A DNA stretch of 64,000 nucleotides from the NCBI GenBank assembly GCA_002633025.1, contig NMRB01001010.1:113742-177741 (forward strand). The letters are read 5' to 3'. Below are positions 37,022-49,100 of the stretch, in pieces. The first letter of the stretch is position 1. Each line of letters begins with the position of its first letter. The notes below the pieces were generated by a model. It made no database searches, had not been told where the DNA came from, and worked only from the letters and a program-made list of their open reading frames with translations. Origin of the DNA: Notospermus geniculatus. Lineage: Eukaryota > Nemertea > Pilidiophora > Heteronemertea > Lineidae. Made by a program: the position numbers and the translations under genes.

Positions 37022-37747
37022 GTGGACCTCTGTTTTTTATGTAGGGGGTGCTCATTTTGCATGTATCTGATTGAATTTAGGTTGGTCGTTCCATTTCAGC
37101 GATGTAATTTCGAATCCAGTCATTCTTTACAGTCGGATCAAGAAACACATCTTCATTTATAATAAGTACAGTTATATCCTTGTCGCGACATGTACATACT
37201 AGGCCTACATGTATATATTTATAAACTGTCATTTGCTTTACGTCTTTTGTAGCTTTTGCAGTCTTTTTGAGCCTTTTATATGGAACTCTCCGCATTACCT
37301 TTCGTGTGGATGTATTCTAATAATAATACAAATGTTGTTTATTTGCACATACCTTGTACTAATATGCGTAGATTCTTTGGCAAACAAAGACGAGTTTGAA
37401 GTAAAATATAGAAAATTGAGCAACGAACATCCGTAGGCTATTTACAAAGATATTCAGGGAACGTAATATTTGCAAAAACCATTGGCTGGGGCCGTCTGGC
37501 AATTTCGTCAGTAAAAACAATAGCCGATGTCTGCTACATGGATATGGTCTAAATTACGACTGCAATAAAGAAACAGCGACGTGTTTCACAACTCTATACG
37601 TTTATTCGAAATAAACTATGATTTTTTTACATATCGTTATGTTTCGTAGCCGATTACATATAAAACTGTTTTTTTTCTTTGTGCCAATCTGCGCCGACCG
37701 CACAGACCGCACATCGGCGGTTAGTTAAAGGGGCGGGAAAATGCGTT

Positions 37748-37965
37748 AAGCCTAGCGCACATTTGCGGCAAAACTCAATGCGTTAGGGGTGTTTTTAAAG
37801 TTGACTGACCCAACGCTGTCGACTCGTCATTCAGCCAGGTCAGTCGATTTTAACAGACACCCCTAACGCATTGAGTTTTGTCGCAAATGTGCGCTTGGCT
37901 TTAATAAAGGCCGCGCATACACAGCAAGCGAAATGGCGAAGCTCGCTTGCAGTGTGCGCGCGGCC
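37748..37965. mobile_element. Two hairpin elements nested in a third
   Basis: 37748-37902 is a MITE with ends AAGCCTAGCGCACATTTGCG and the inverse, between TA dinucleotides. 37907-37965 is a second hairpin (GGCCGCGCATACACAGCAAG). Both lie inside the GGCCGACCGCACAG element that is uninterrupted in copy A. Confidence 0.75.
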
Positions 37966-38646
37966 TGACTGCCGATTGGCGACGGTACATGTAGCACTAT
38001 CGGACATTCTGTGCGATCGGTCCAGATCGCTTGCGATGTCGCCCTCACCTCGCCTAGTGGCGTGCTGCCCGCTTTAGATGCTGGGATAGTTTAATAGGCC
38101 GACCTCGCTTTCCCTGAACAACTGATGAGGAGCACCGACGCTCATTTCCATCAACCGTGCGGTTTCCCATTCTCACAAAAGCAGTTTTGCAATCAACAAA
38201 ATTACCAGATGGGTTGAGTAATGGCAGCCGCAGGGTAATGTAACATCATTTATTTGCGGAAATAACCAGTGATAATGTGGAAAACGTCTTTTGAACGACT
38301 GGAGTTATGGTTTCATTTCGGGGCTATTTTCTGCCAACACCATCAGTGAAATTGATGCGATAAAAGTGGTTGCTCATTTATTCTCTCAAAAATGGAATAT
38401 TGGTACTGTGTACCGACAAATCGCCGCCCGGGGGAAATTTTCTGCCCCACAGTGCCCGAGTCCATTTTTCTTCAATGCACGCCATTAATCCTTAAATCAA
38501 TTCTCGTTGCTCGGTGATTCTTCTTATCAGAGATGAAATAAGCTCGTCTTTTTTTCTAATCAGATCAAAATATTTCGTTCCAAATTACGAAGGCATGTGT
38601 TTCATCTGGAGTTTGTAGCTGTGGGCAGCTCAATAGTCATGTTTAA

Positions 38647-38932
38647 AGGTGCTCTAGTTCGAATTGTAAACATTACGGTTTGTTTATTTACGTGGTTGAT
38701 TATAATAGTTATTTTTCCTCGGACAGGTGGCAGCACCGTGTATACCAAAACATTTTTATATCTACATGTATCTTGATAAATATTCTTGTAACTGAAATAT
38801 ATGATTTTACGCTCAAAAACAAACAAAAAGTTGTGAAAGGCGAGATTTAATTCGATTTTATCTGATTCGTTAGTACCAGAAGTTGACAATAGGCGGCACA
38901 CCGTAATGTTTACAATTCGAACTAGAGCACCT
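38647..38932. mobile_element. TTAA-flanked MITE
   Basis: Ends AGGTGCTCTAGTTCGAATTG and the inverse; TTAA at 38643-38646 and 38933-38936. The ends resemble those of 1890-2128 (AGG...CGAA.TTGTAAACA), and both elements contain GTGCTGCCACCT. Confidence 0.85.
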
Positions 38933-39233
38933 TTAACGTTATGGTACTGTGTTATGACGAAGAATTTCCTCGCGTGAGTTGCCTCTTGCGCGTGAATTGG
39001 TAGAGCTGTCAGTGGGTTGACCAATGCATTCTTTTGCATTGGTCCGCTAGAACTTTGCTGCCATCTTTTGGCAATATGCGCGGCTGCCTGCTCCTAGGAT
39101 TCTGTCACTCAGTTGAACAACAGGTGTCACTACGGTCCAATTCAATGCCAAGCGGATGGTTGATTGAGCGCCAATCAGGGGAATGTTATATTCAGTATTG
39201 TCAGCTGCCGGCTAGAACTTTGCTGCCGTCTTC

Positions 39234-39332
39234 CATCCTCCCACAGCAGGGGTTTTTACCTCGCTCCTCTTCATCCGCTCACTGTGGAGTGTATGAACAG
39301 GAACGAGACCAAAGCCCTGCTGTGGGAGGATG
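39234..39332. repeat. Inverted repeat with arms of about 20 bp
   Basis: CATCCTCCCACAGCAGGGG and CCCTGCTGTGGGAGGATG, each preceded or followed by GCCGTCTTC. Possibly a MITE; no target duplication found. Confidence 0.6.
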
Positions 39333-40398
39333 CCGTCTTCTGGCGACAGGCGCGGCGCAGATGCTATTGCGCGTGGAACCTCTCATGGAGAGGTGCCTTT
39401 ATACGCCTTAAGCCTAAAAAATCCTTCGTAAATTCAACCGTCCATACTGTATGAAACACCATTACAAAAAATTACAGATTAAGATACGAAAGCATACTTT
39501 ATCCATCCTAAGATTACATTATAAGCCCTGTACATTGCGGCTTTTCTATGAAATTGCTCCGTGAAATTTTGCTGCTGCGCGCATGCGCCTACTACGGTGG
39601 TGGTTGGTTTGGAAAGGCACTGGCTTAAAAACTAGCAGAGCGTGAGGATTTTCATGAATAAACGCCAAGAATATTCTTTGATGCATACGTCATTCTAAAT
39701 TTGCTAAGCCACATATAGCCTTATCTGGATTATCGAAAGGTTTTATTAATGCTTTTTATGGGACAGTCGATCAATCAAATGCTGGTTTAAGCATCATATC
39801 CATCCCTGGATTACAAGCCCGGTTTAAGGATACAGTTGTGAATTTGTATACATCTATATTGTCACGGCGAATACGCTCAACATTTAAATCCGGAGTGCAA
39901 CAGGTTACGCTGTATGCCGTCAACTCTTCAGCAGCTAAAGGCCTACACTCAATAATTCAGTGGTATCGGCCTCCGCTCGAAGCTGTCACCCTCAACCACT
40001 GAAACACTTGGTGCCAAAGTCCGTTTCTGAACACTAGATGTCACTACCAGTTGTTGACGAACGGGCTCGATCAACCAGCCAATGAGCAATCAGCCGAAGA
40101 AAATGTTTCATGTTTTCCCCTAGTTGCGTGAAATACTGGTCGCTGATTGGTTGATGACAGTTTGCGCCATCTAGCGTTCAGAAACATGATTCGGCCCCAT
40201 CTGTTGAGAGCGTATAACTGGGGACGAGGCCACTGGGGACGAGTGTACTAAAGGCCTAGATACACCATCCAATGTTATGCACAATATGGGGCCCAATATA
40301 GGGTCGTGTGCTTCTGGCGTGATGGGTAGAAGAAAGATTGGCAATGATGTTGCCCATTTTGATTCTCATTTTGTGCAATAATATTGCACGTGTATGGG

Positions 40399-40506
40399 TA
40401 GACTAGTACCTGGTCCTACCAATGGTGCCGCTTTTGAATTTGCTGAATGAACACTAACATTTGTTAATTTCATTACGTAAAAGAGTTAGGACGGGCTTCC
40501 AGTCTA
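40399..40506. mobile_element. TAGACTAGTACC-end MITE with exact 9-bp target duplication
   Basis: 108 bp, left end TAGACTAGTACCTGGTCCTA, right end GGGCTTCCAGTCTA; GTGTATGGG on both sides (40390-40398, 40507-40515). Confidence 0.88.
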
Positions 40507-40869
40507 GTGTATGGGCCGCTTCAGTCGTAGTGAGGTCGTTTTCTGTGGCAATTTATCAAGACTACAAACATTCGGTGGAATAGTCTTCATACGCCCACAG
40601 CATGTTAGTTAAGACTGGGATCGTCTACAAACGCTAATATGGTCGACGGAGCAGTTCACTGGCCGATGATCGATTATGGAACTGTGACGTCAATGCCAAT
40701 AACCATAAAGTTTACAGTAAACACACTGAAATGTTCCGATTCGCATTTCCCATCGAACAACGTGAGTATGCCAGGCTTTCACACGCCGCGGGACAGCGTA
40801 TGCACTGTCTATTTTGGTCCCCCTGGCTCTCTTGGTGCCGCCGCGTCTATCAGGGACCACAGTAGACGT

Positions 40870-40996
40870 CAGTGTTTCCGCCAGAGGGGGGACATGGGGA
40901 TATCCCCCTTAAAAAGTCAATATTTGTGTTTTTGACCAAGAATTCTGTCAATTTTTCTTTTTATCCCCCTCAAAAAAAATCCTGGCGGAAACACTG
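40870..40996. mobile_element. hAT-like MITE
   Basis: Ends CAGTGTTTCCGCCAGAGG and TCCTGGCGGAAACACTG; CAGTGTTTCC is a common hAT terminus. The 8-bp flanks no longer match. Confidence 0.65.
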
Positions 40997-41581
40997 GACG
41001 CCGGGCCGACCAAGATATACACGATGCACAAGCTTATTAAAACCTCTGGCTCAGATGGGCTCTCAATATTTTTGAGAGTAGGCCTACCCACTCCAGAGCA
41101 GCAGTGTAGTCCGTCTTTTTCATGTACATAGTTACATACATGTATACATTTACTACAAATATGAACAGCAGTTTAGGGGCTACCATGGGCCCACCAAGAG
41201 GTGAAAGTGGCCTTCAGCCTCCTAATTTTTTGAGGGGCCGGTTACAGCTTACGTGTATTTCAATTTAACATATACGGCCGTACATGATAATGGAGTGATT
41301 GGCCGACAAGCGGTGGAGCTGCTCCTACACTGAAGGTCGTCCCTTGAGGAAAATGATACTTTAGCACATTCAGTAGCGAACGAAAATCCTTTGCTGAATG
41401 AAATAACACTTAATGCTCAGCGCAGATTTAGAAATACGGTGATTTCACACTTAATCGCCTCATTGGCAGACGTGAATGGCGTCCCAATCACAGCAGCACA
41501 GTCATAAAAGGATTTCCTTACCATTCACAACCGTACGTTTCAAAAGATTTACAGAAGTTGCCTGATAATCTCAGCCTCTGT

Positions 41582-42446
41582 CTATTTTTGTTTATATTTC
41601 GCGATCGTACGTTTCATAATATCCAGACAAGGTCCCAACAGCCTTTCGAACGACTCCACCTCTAAAAATGCTAATTTCACCTTCCCGACGGCGTAAACGT
41701 TGGCGGATCGCGGTTTATTTTCCAACAAGGCCATCTCGCCGAAATATTTGCCTTTCCCCGATCTAGCAACCTCGGCTTCTTTGCCATCCTTCGTGATAGT
41801 AATCCTCACAATACCGTCTTCAATAAAGAACATTCCATCGGCATCGTCGCCCTCTTTTATAATGATGCTGTCCAGGTAAGACTTTGGCGACAACGCATCT
41901 GCCAGATTCATGCGTTCGTACTGATCCAAACTTTTCAACATCGGTACCCCCTCCAACAAACTCTCGTACATCTTACGTTTTTTGAATGCAGCTTTCAGCA
42001 CGATAGTCCTGAACGAATTCCTTGTCATCGCCCACAAAACCCCCTTAGTTTTCGCGACCACCGTTGCGGACCGCGGCATGTTGTACATAAGCGCCAATTC
42101 TCCAAAACTGCCCTGATCTTCGAAAACATGTACTCGTCTCTGCTCACCGTTCACCGTCACAAGCACATCGTACGTCCCTTGATCGATTACGTAAAAATTG
42201 TCCCCGTCATCTCCCTGCCGTATCACGTGCTCGCCCGGCTCGGCCCGCTTCTCGAACATAGCATCTAGGACATCTTGCATCTGATCAGAATCTAAGGAAC
42301 GAAACAGCAAGATTCCACTTACCGCCTCTAAAAGTCTCTCGCGCTGGTCGTCCGTTTTGGGGTGGACCACCTTCTCGGTGTCGTCGTCCTCCTCCGGGTC
42401 GTACCTCTCCGCGGAGACAGAATGCCTGCGGGCAAAACGATTATTT
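41582..42446 (-). CDS. prkar2: PKA type II regulatory subunit, intronless and 5'-truncated
   Basis: An uninterrupted frame of 287 codons (42445 to stop 41582-41584). It begins at the pseudosubstrate/inhibitor site RRHSV; a Ser in R-R-x-S marks type II subunits. An acidic stretch (DPEEDDDTE) and [10 protein letters not shown] follow. Two complete cyclic-nucleotide-binding domains come next. CNB-A has [17 protein letters not shown] and CNB-B has [17 protein letters not shown], each with the conserved cAMP-binding Glu and Arg. The end [16 protein letters not shown] lacks the usual last 15 or so residues. The N-terminal dimerisation/docking domain is absent; the frame meets an N (42447) and a MITE end. 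RII genes in animals are normally split by many introns, so this is probably a retrocopy or an intron-poor paralogue. It shows no disabling change. Confidence 0.8.
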
Positions 42447-42842
42447 NCCGCCGATAGGCACCGACAGCACTATCGGACTTTCTATGCGGTCGGCCCTGGT
42501 CGTCATCTGTCAATTGGACAACTTGTAATAGATTAGCATGGCATATCGATCGCCTACTTCAAGGAAAGGATCCGTGTTACAGTAACTCCATTGCCCTCAT
42601 ACACTCATGTCGTGTAAGAAATTCTGATTGCCAAGTAATGTTTTCCCTGTTATTGATATTGCAATTCGTGATCAAATATTTATCTGCACGAAATGGGAAA
42701 ATCGGAATACGTTTGTCCCAAATTGATTTGAATAATAATTAGTCGTTTCGAGACATCGTGTGGTGTTGTAGCTGCAGCTGTAAAAATAATGCTAATGGCA
42801 CTATGTCCGCTTGGCTTGGCTGCAAGACGCGACCTTATACTA

Positions 42843-43499
42843 TAGACCTTTCCAAAAAAGATGGTGGCTTACAAGTTCTCCCAAATGAGGTCGTGGGTAT
42901 TCGTTGTCCAAGCATGATACAATGCCGTCAAACGCATCCCATCAAACAATTAATTTACCTTCCGTTTGTGCCCTAGACTAGTACCTGATCCTACCACCCT
43001 GCGCGCTGCAGTCGTGGCTTGTTTGTTAGTAGCCTGGTTCCACTGGCCTCCACAGATGGCGTTGGGGTGGGACGCCATCTGTGGAGGCTAGTGGAACCAG
43101 GCTAGTTTGGTAGGACCAGCATCGGCCGCCATTTTTGGAGGAATTCTGCCAGTGACGTCACTTGGAAATTTTATGTAAATTATGTAAATTTATTCAATTC
43201 TCAATATGGCTGACGTACCGGAATCAGATAAAAGGTGACGTCCATTTGACCAAGATATCCACCAATCACGAAGGTGTTAAAAATAGCACCGGCCAATCAG
43301 ATTCACAAACGCGATAGGCACGACCGGTCCTATGCAAAAGTCCGATGTAAAATTGTTAGGGCCTGTTACCAGTCTATTTGTGCCCTTGGCCCGCTTGACA
43401 GCTTAGCGTGCCGGCGACCATTGAATGGTACAAAAATTTTGAGCTTCTGACGTCATATGGTAAGAACTGTTAGACCGCCATCTTTTTTGGAAAGGTCTA
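42843..43499. mobile_element. TAGACCTTTCC-end MITE, interrupted by a second MITE
   Basis: Ends TAGACCTTTCCAAAAAAGAT and ATCTTTTTTGGAAAGGTCTA with TA on each side. Removing the inner element (42974-43376 plus one 9-bp repeat) leaves about 250 bp. Confidence 0.8.
42974..43376. mobile_element. 403-bp MITE with exact 9-bp target duplication, nested
   Basis: Ends TAGACTAGTACCTGATCC and GGGCCTGTTACCAGTCTA; TTTGTGCCC at 42965-42973 and 43377-43385. It holds a further 73-bp hairpin (43031-43103, arms AGCCTGGTTCCACTGGCCTC). Confidence 0.88.
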
Positions 43500-43786
43500 T
43501 ACCACTCCATATAGCCATTGAGCATGATTAGTTTCCGTGGTCAAACCTAGATGGCAAAATCGCATGATGCTAATACTTTGAATTTGGCGCAGATTGGAGA
43601 AAGTTTATTTACGGGTTAGCTCGGTTGAATTTAATAGCAAATTTGGATGGATTTAATAGCATTTCCTGCTCTACTCCCATTAAATTTTCCTGCCTGGAGT
43701 TCGACTACTGTGGCACAGAATGCAATTGCTTAATATGATTCTGGCAAATCATCAGAAATGACTGCGGGATGATAGAACGAGGAGAC

Positions 43787-44013
43787 GAGGGGCCGGTTTT
43801 TCAAACGATGTGTTAAGGTAAACCTCGGTTTAACCATCGGCTTTTCTGACAAACCGTGAATTAACCAAAGTAAACCTTTTGACTTTTAGAATGTTTGGCT
43901 TATCAACGATTCATAAAATCGAAAAATTCACTTCGATTATCAAACAGTTTGTCAACTGAGGGTTAATGAAACCCGATGGTTATCTTAGCCAGCGTTTAAA
44001 AAATCGGCCCGAG
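43787..44013. mobile_element. GGGCCGGTTTTTCAAACG MITE
   Basis: Imperfect inverted ends GGCCGGTTTTTCAAACG and CGTTTAAAAAATCGGCCC; a possible GAGG target duplication. Confidence 0.55.
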
Positions 44014-44045
44014 GTAGAACTACCGCAAGACAATTCATAGGCTAA

Positions 44046-44191
44046 AGCTAGGCGCACATGTCCGGCAAATCTCGATGCGGTAGGGGTGTTTTTAAAGTTG
44101 ACTGACCCAACGCTGCTGGACTCGTCATTCAGCCGCTCAGTCTTAAAACACCCCTACCGCATTGAGATTTGCCGCACATGTGCGCCTGGCT
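44046..44191. mobile_element. Hairpin MITE of the AAGCGCACATTTGCGGC family
   Basis: Related to 37748-37902 and 57568-57719. Arms contain GCGCACATGTCCGGCAAATC and GTAGGGGTGTTTTTAAAG. Confidence 0.75.
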
Positions 44192-46179
44192 CAAGAATCC
44201 ATTCACGCGGTTTTCGAGCGGCGCGATGCCGCATCCTTTGTCCTTGACCATGCAACTGGTCTAGGCTGTAAGGGTCAAAATTCGTCAGAATTCCGCAAAT
44301 TGGTATAAAGCCACGAAATTTGGCACAGTGGTCGAGTTATTGACGCTGATTAATTTCAGGATGGGTGACACGTGAAAAACACCCCCTGGTGGGCGCCATC
44401 TTGCTTTTCAATTTTGCCGCCAGGGATCAGCGGCCCGGGGTCATATTTTTGACCATAACTCAACCTAAATCAAGTGGATTTCTCTTGCCCCCAGAAAGTC
44501 ACCACGAACTCAAATGAAATTAGCTAGCTACCATTCAGCCAATTCAAATGCGACACCATCGGTAGGACCAGGTACTAGTCTAGGTCTAAACGTGGCGTCC
44601 CCCGTCGGTCACCGGCGAAGGTCGCGCCGCATCGGCGTATGAATCAGGCGAGTGTTTAGACAGAGCTCAGCGGGTAGTTTATAATGTTGACAGCCTTGCC
44701 CAGAAAGAGTACTAATGCCTCCTATAATTTGAGTCATTTGCTGTGATATCGAACATAACTTAAGATCACAGTCAGCATAAAAACAAATACGACACTGAGA
44801 TATCACTTCGTGGTCGGTCATCATGAGAAGCCAGAGCTTATAACGAAAGACAATGCTGCATATGTCACAATAATCAAGATTTGAGTGCACATTATTCAAT
44901 TCCGAGGTAGTCTGCCGGTAAAGGTGGAGATTTTATGGGTCTGATCACAGACAAGGAGATTATACAACACTCCAGCCCTCTGAGCTCACGCGTCAAAAAA
45001 ATGCTAAAACGCACATCACTCGCATTGCATGATTTTTTCAGTGTTATATCTTCGTAAGCCGCTTTTCTTAAAATAAATAAATCTGTATAAGAGAGGTTAC
45101 GATCTGTTCCGCCCCCGACTCTGAGTTCCAAAAATTCAGATTTTTCAAGTCTGAGATAATTTTACCACTCAGACGGGTCTATTCGTTTTTCCGAGTGAGT
45201 AGAAACCATTTTGGAAAACAACCCTGTATTTGATGACGTAATTCACAAAAAAGGGAATCTCTCTAGTCGGAGATGGGACTGGGAACGCCATCTTAACCTC
45301 TCTATTTGCACTTGATACCCAGAAGTAGGCCTACCTTTGAAGAAATCACCACATTCGAAAAGGCCCCTAGTCGTAACGACATACAACGTCTCATTCACGA
45401 TGTTTTCGTCGGGGAGCTTTGACTTCATCGGACCGTATTCGCGACGTATTTGTGTAGGCCTACTAGGAGGGCGGTCGATGCGAAATCAGGAATCTCTTCT
45501 CTATAATGATATAATGAACCTAACCCATCAGCCAATCAGAATAATCTTCTTGGGGAGTAACAAGCGCTCTGATTGGTTCCCGTGATTTCTTGCCGAGTAA
45601 CAAGCGCTTTGATTGGTCCCCATGATTTCGCACTCGAGCAGGATTCAGTGAGACCCGAAGTGTATGGGAACTGAATAAAATATAGCGTGGTGGTGTCTTG
45701 GCATGGTTGGAACAAGTGTAAAGTGCCAAATGTTCCCGTTTCCCAGTGTTTCCCCAAATTGTATGGGGAATGCTGTGAACAAGAGGGACAGATTTCACTC
45801 TGCGTTCCATATTGAAGGGTTTATATGGCCTCTAGTTGTCTTTTGTTTTGAAACACTGGGATATGGGGCACACCAGAAAATGGTTCACTGTTAGAAATTA
45901 TTAATTTTACAGTAGTAATTTTGCAGTAATTTTACAGAAATTGCCTGCAGCAGAGTCCCCAGCACTTTCTGTAAATTTACATAATTTTTTTATGGTATGA
46001 TTCATGTTTTCCTGTATTAGTTGGACTCCATTGGACATCCCATTATGATGCCTTCTGAGGGCAGTATGAAAATATAATTTGGTCAGCCTCAAGTCAAGTC
46101 TCNTATACCCACCCACGTGATCGGGGGACCCATACAAAAGGCACCTGATACGGAAACGAACACGACAGAACGAGACAAC

Positions 46180-49100
46180 ATGTTCACTCCAAAGAAAACA
46201 CAATCTTGGAGAACAACATTTCGATGGATACTTGCAATATTTACATTCACTTGTTTGATAAATTCTGGTGAGTATTTTGAATCTTTTATCACTACAGCAC
46301 TTGATATTTGAGGTTAACTGAATTTGATGGCGACGTTCTCTCTTCTTTTTCGCCAACCCCAAAGTGCAAGTCTCTGTACACAAAATACTAAAGTTAATAT
46401 TCATTGGGACATTTTGATCAGGTTATAACAATTTCTCGCTGATAGGACCATCGAATGAGACCTTCGAAATATTTCAAAAATATCGGCAAATATTCTTATT
46501 TTATGCGAGACCTGGACACCAATTCTGGTCTTACATGTGACGATTTGACCCTTATTACATACGGTACCATTAAATATGGCGGACGCTGAGGATGAGCTAG
46601 TCATTCTTATGAGATGAAAAATCGACGATTAAAGGCGTTTCACCCCAAAATCGAATTCCGGTGTGCTTTGGGGTGCGGTCCCGCACAAAGGCAACTGCTT
46701 CCACTCTAAGTCAATGAAGCATCCACACAGAAATCGTGCGAGAGATTTTTTCGCCAAAAAACGGGTTAGTGAAAATGCTTGCCCGTTGATAATGAGTGAG
46801 ATTATCAAAACATCGGAAACCTAAAATTTTGCATTTTTGGGATAATTTAATGATATTTTCTTATACATGTAGATAAAGATTGAGATTAAAGCTGGATTTA
46901 GCTGCACGCGGTATGCGGATTGCGGAACGCGGTAAGCGGAAAGTTCAATGCATTTCTCATACAACAAATCGCTTCCGCCGGGCATTCCGCGGCCCTATAC
47001 CGCATTCCGCGTGTCAGCTAAATGCAGCTTTAGGGGGCGGTAGCCATAAGGAAGCGCACTGCAAATGGCGACTGAAAACAATTCATATTTTCGTCAAGCA
47101 AAGAGGTAGCATCGATTTCATGTATTTCTATGAAATTGCTACTCTTGTTCTACACATCTGAATTGTAAACGATGTGCTTTCATCTTTCATTAATCAGCTA
47201 ATTAAGCAAACAATGAGACCCCCCATTTGACTTTTTCGTCATAGATTTGTCGGCAACAAGGCGACTGGGACCTGGCGTTTTACCACAAAACGTTGGGGAA
47301 TACATATGTGCAGGTGCCGACGTTGAGATAATTTGCAAATTTTTTGGCAACGAACCATGATCAGCTTGTCCTTGACGCCTAATTTTATTAACAATACATG
47401 TTTATTCATAAATAAGACGGTTCAACCTTCGACCACCGCACTAAAACGGCGCTGCATGTTTCCACTACCGCCCCCTTAACGCAATTATTTTGATATTTTT
47501 CTTAGCTACAAGTACAATTCCTGAGGAATCGAAATTTTCCGTCAACATATCAAGAAAACTCCGCTATTTTTATACTTTTTCAATTTTCTCACTACTGGGT
47601 GAACATTTATAAACACTTTTTTTCGTTAAAATACTTAAAAGCAACTAAGGATTACTCTCACGTAATTCGTTTTTCCGAAAAACTGTGAAATCTAAATACA
47701 AATGTAGTCGACTTTTTTGTGATGTTTTTTAAGTGTGATACTTTATTTTTAGATTTTTATCTGTCATCTGGACTCGTATCAAATTGTATTTTGGTTGATA
47801 TCTTACAATCAGAAAAAATTATTTTCCTGTTTTTTATGAAACTTCAACATTTTTAAATTCGCATAAATATTCCGCTTCCATACACTTCTGTTGCTTACTT
47901 GTTCGGTCCCTAGCCCTGTAATGTCATTTTCTGTCTTTAGGTACAATTTTTTACTGCTTCTTTCCTCGAAATTCCATAAGTCTGTAAAGCTAGGAATCCA
48001 CCATTGATTTTCTGCATTGCGACTTGCTTTGCAACCTGCAACTCGCGACTGAATACGATCACAAGGAACTGACACCGGTCGCCGACCGATTGCCGACTGA
48101 AATTGACCAAGTCTTTACCATTGGTGGAAATCACGTCTAGCTGGTCCACTACGGCGATCGAGTGCTCAGTTGCAACGCAACCCAGTTGCAAAGCGAGTCG
48201 CAACGCAAAATCAACTAGAAAATCAATGGTGGATTCCAGGCTTTATACAAATGACTTCATTGGAAATCTACTGCCAACCCCAATCTACATCGTTAGAAAA
48301 ATAGCAATTTTGCATTTCTCTTTACATGTGGAATATTACGTAACGCGCTATTTTAAGCGGGAATTAAGTAACTGGGACTCTTTCAAAATGTGGTTGGTAC
48401 ATTCGAATTTCGGCTTCTTTGTGTTGTTTTTCTGTGGTTTTTCAGGGTGAGTGCTACAATTAGGATTTTTGATTTCCGTCACAACTATACTGTAGTATGC
48501 CTATTATCAGTAGACATTTTTGAAGCTTTATAACCCTTATAGTCTTCAGCTTACTAATTTCACAATCATGTCACGCGTATGACGCACTAAGGGTGGTAAG
48601 TGGGCGAAGAAATGTTCAGTTCCGTACAGATGCATGGACAAAAAATCATCCAAAAGAATTTTTTCCAAAATAGAAACTACACGCTTGCGATCTGTTCCGT
48701 GCATCATATTCCTCCGTATTCTCCTGTAGACATAAAACACGACGTAAAATTCAAAATGGGGGGGGGGGGCGTCATATTTTTATTTATAATGCCCTTCCTA
48801 TCTTGTCGGTGCTCGTTGCACTTACCAAGTGACTCATTTTGATAATGAAACTTCCAGGAATTTTATCTCTTGATATCTGCCGGTCGTGAGTCCTTCAAAG
48901 GACATGAACAATGAGGCCTACCACATCAGAGTCATAAAATAATAATCACAATCAAGGAACAAACGATGTATCATCGTCCACCCCCAATAGCCAAAATGAC
49001 TTTTTAATTTTCGATTGAGGAAGATGCACTCTAAATGCACCCAGTGACATCCAGCCTATCGGGGCTGATGCAACGAGGAAGTCGGAGGAAAGTCCGGCAT

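Larger units (their letters stand above)
30421..38090 (+). repeat. Duplication 3, copy B (7.7 kb)
   Basis: Direct repeat of 23606-30420. Homology fades shortly after GCTTTAGATGCTGGGATA near 38090. Extra insertions here: 30935, 32594, 32745, 33640, 34344, 36324, 37002 and nested hairpins in 37748-37965. Confidence 0.92.
38091..41581. other. Gene-free region
   Basis: No supported exon. Holds a TTAA MITE (38647-38932), an inverted repeat (39234-39332), a 9-bp-duplication MITE (40399-40506), a hAT-like MITE (40870-40996), and unique DNA between them. Confidence 0.5.
42497..46179. other. Gene-free region rich in nested MITEs
   Basis: No exon recognised. Contains the nested set at 42843-43499, MITEs at 43787-44013 and 44046-44191, and a two-unit direct repeat (AGTAACAAGCGCTYTGATTGG, 45555-45623). 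Confidence 0.5.

Noticed and set aside
42974-44584. A 1.6-kb element bounded by TAGACTAGTACCTG at 42974 and CAGGTACTAGTCTA at 44568
   Set aside because: The flanks do not match, while the left end pairs with 43376 with an exact 9-bp duplication. The right end belongs to another, incomplete copy.
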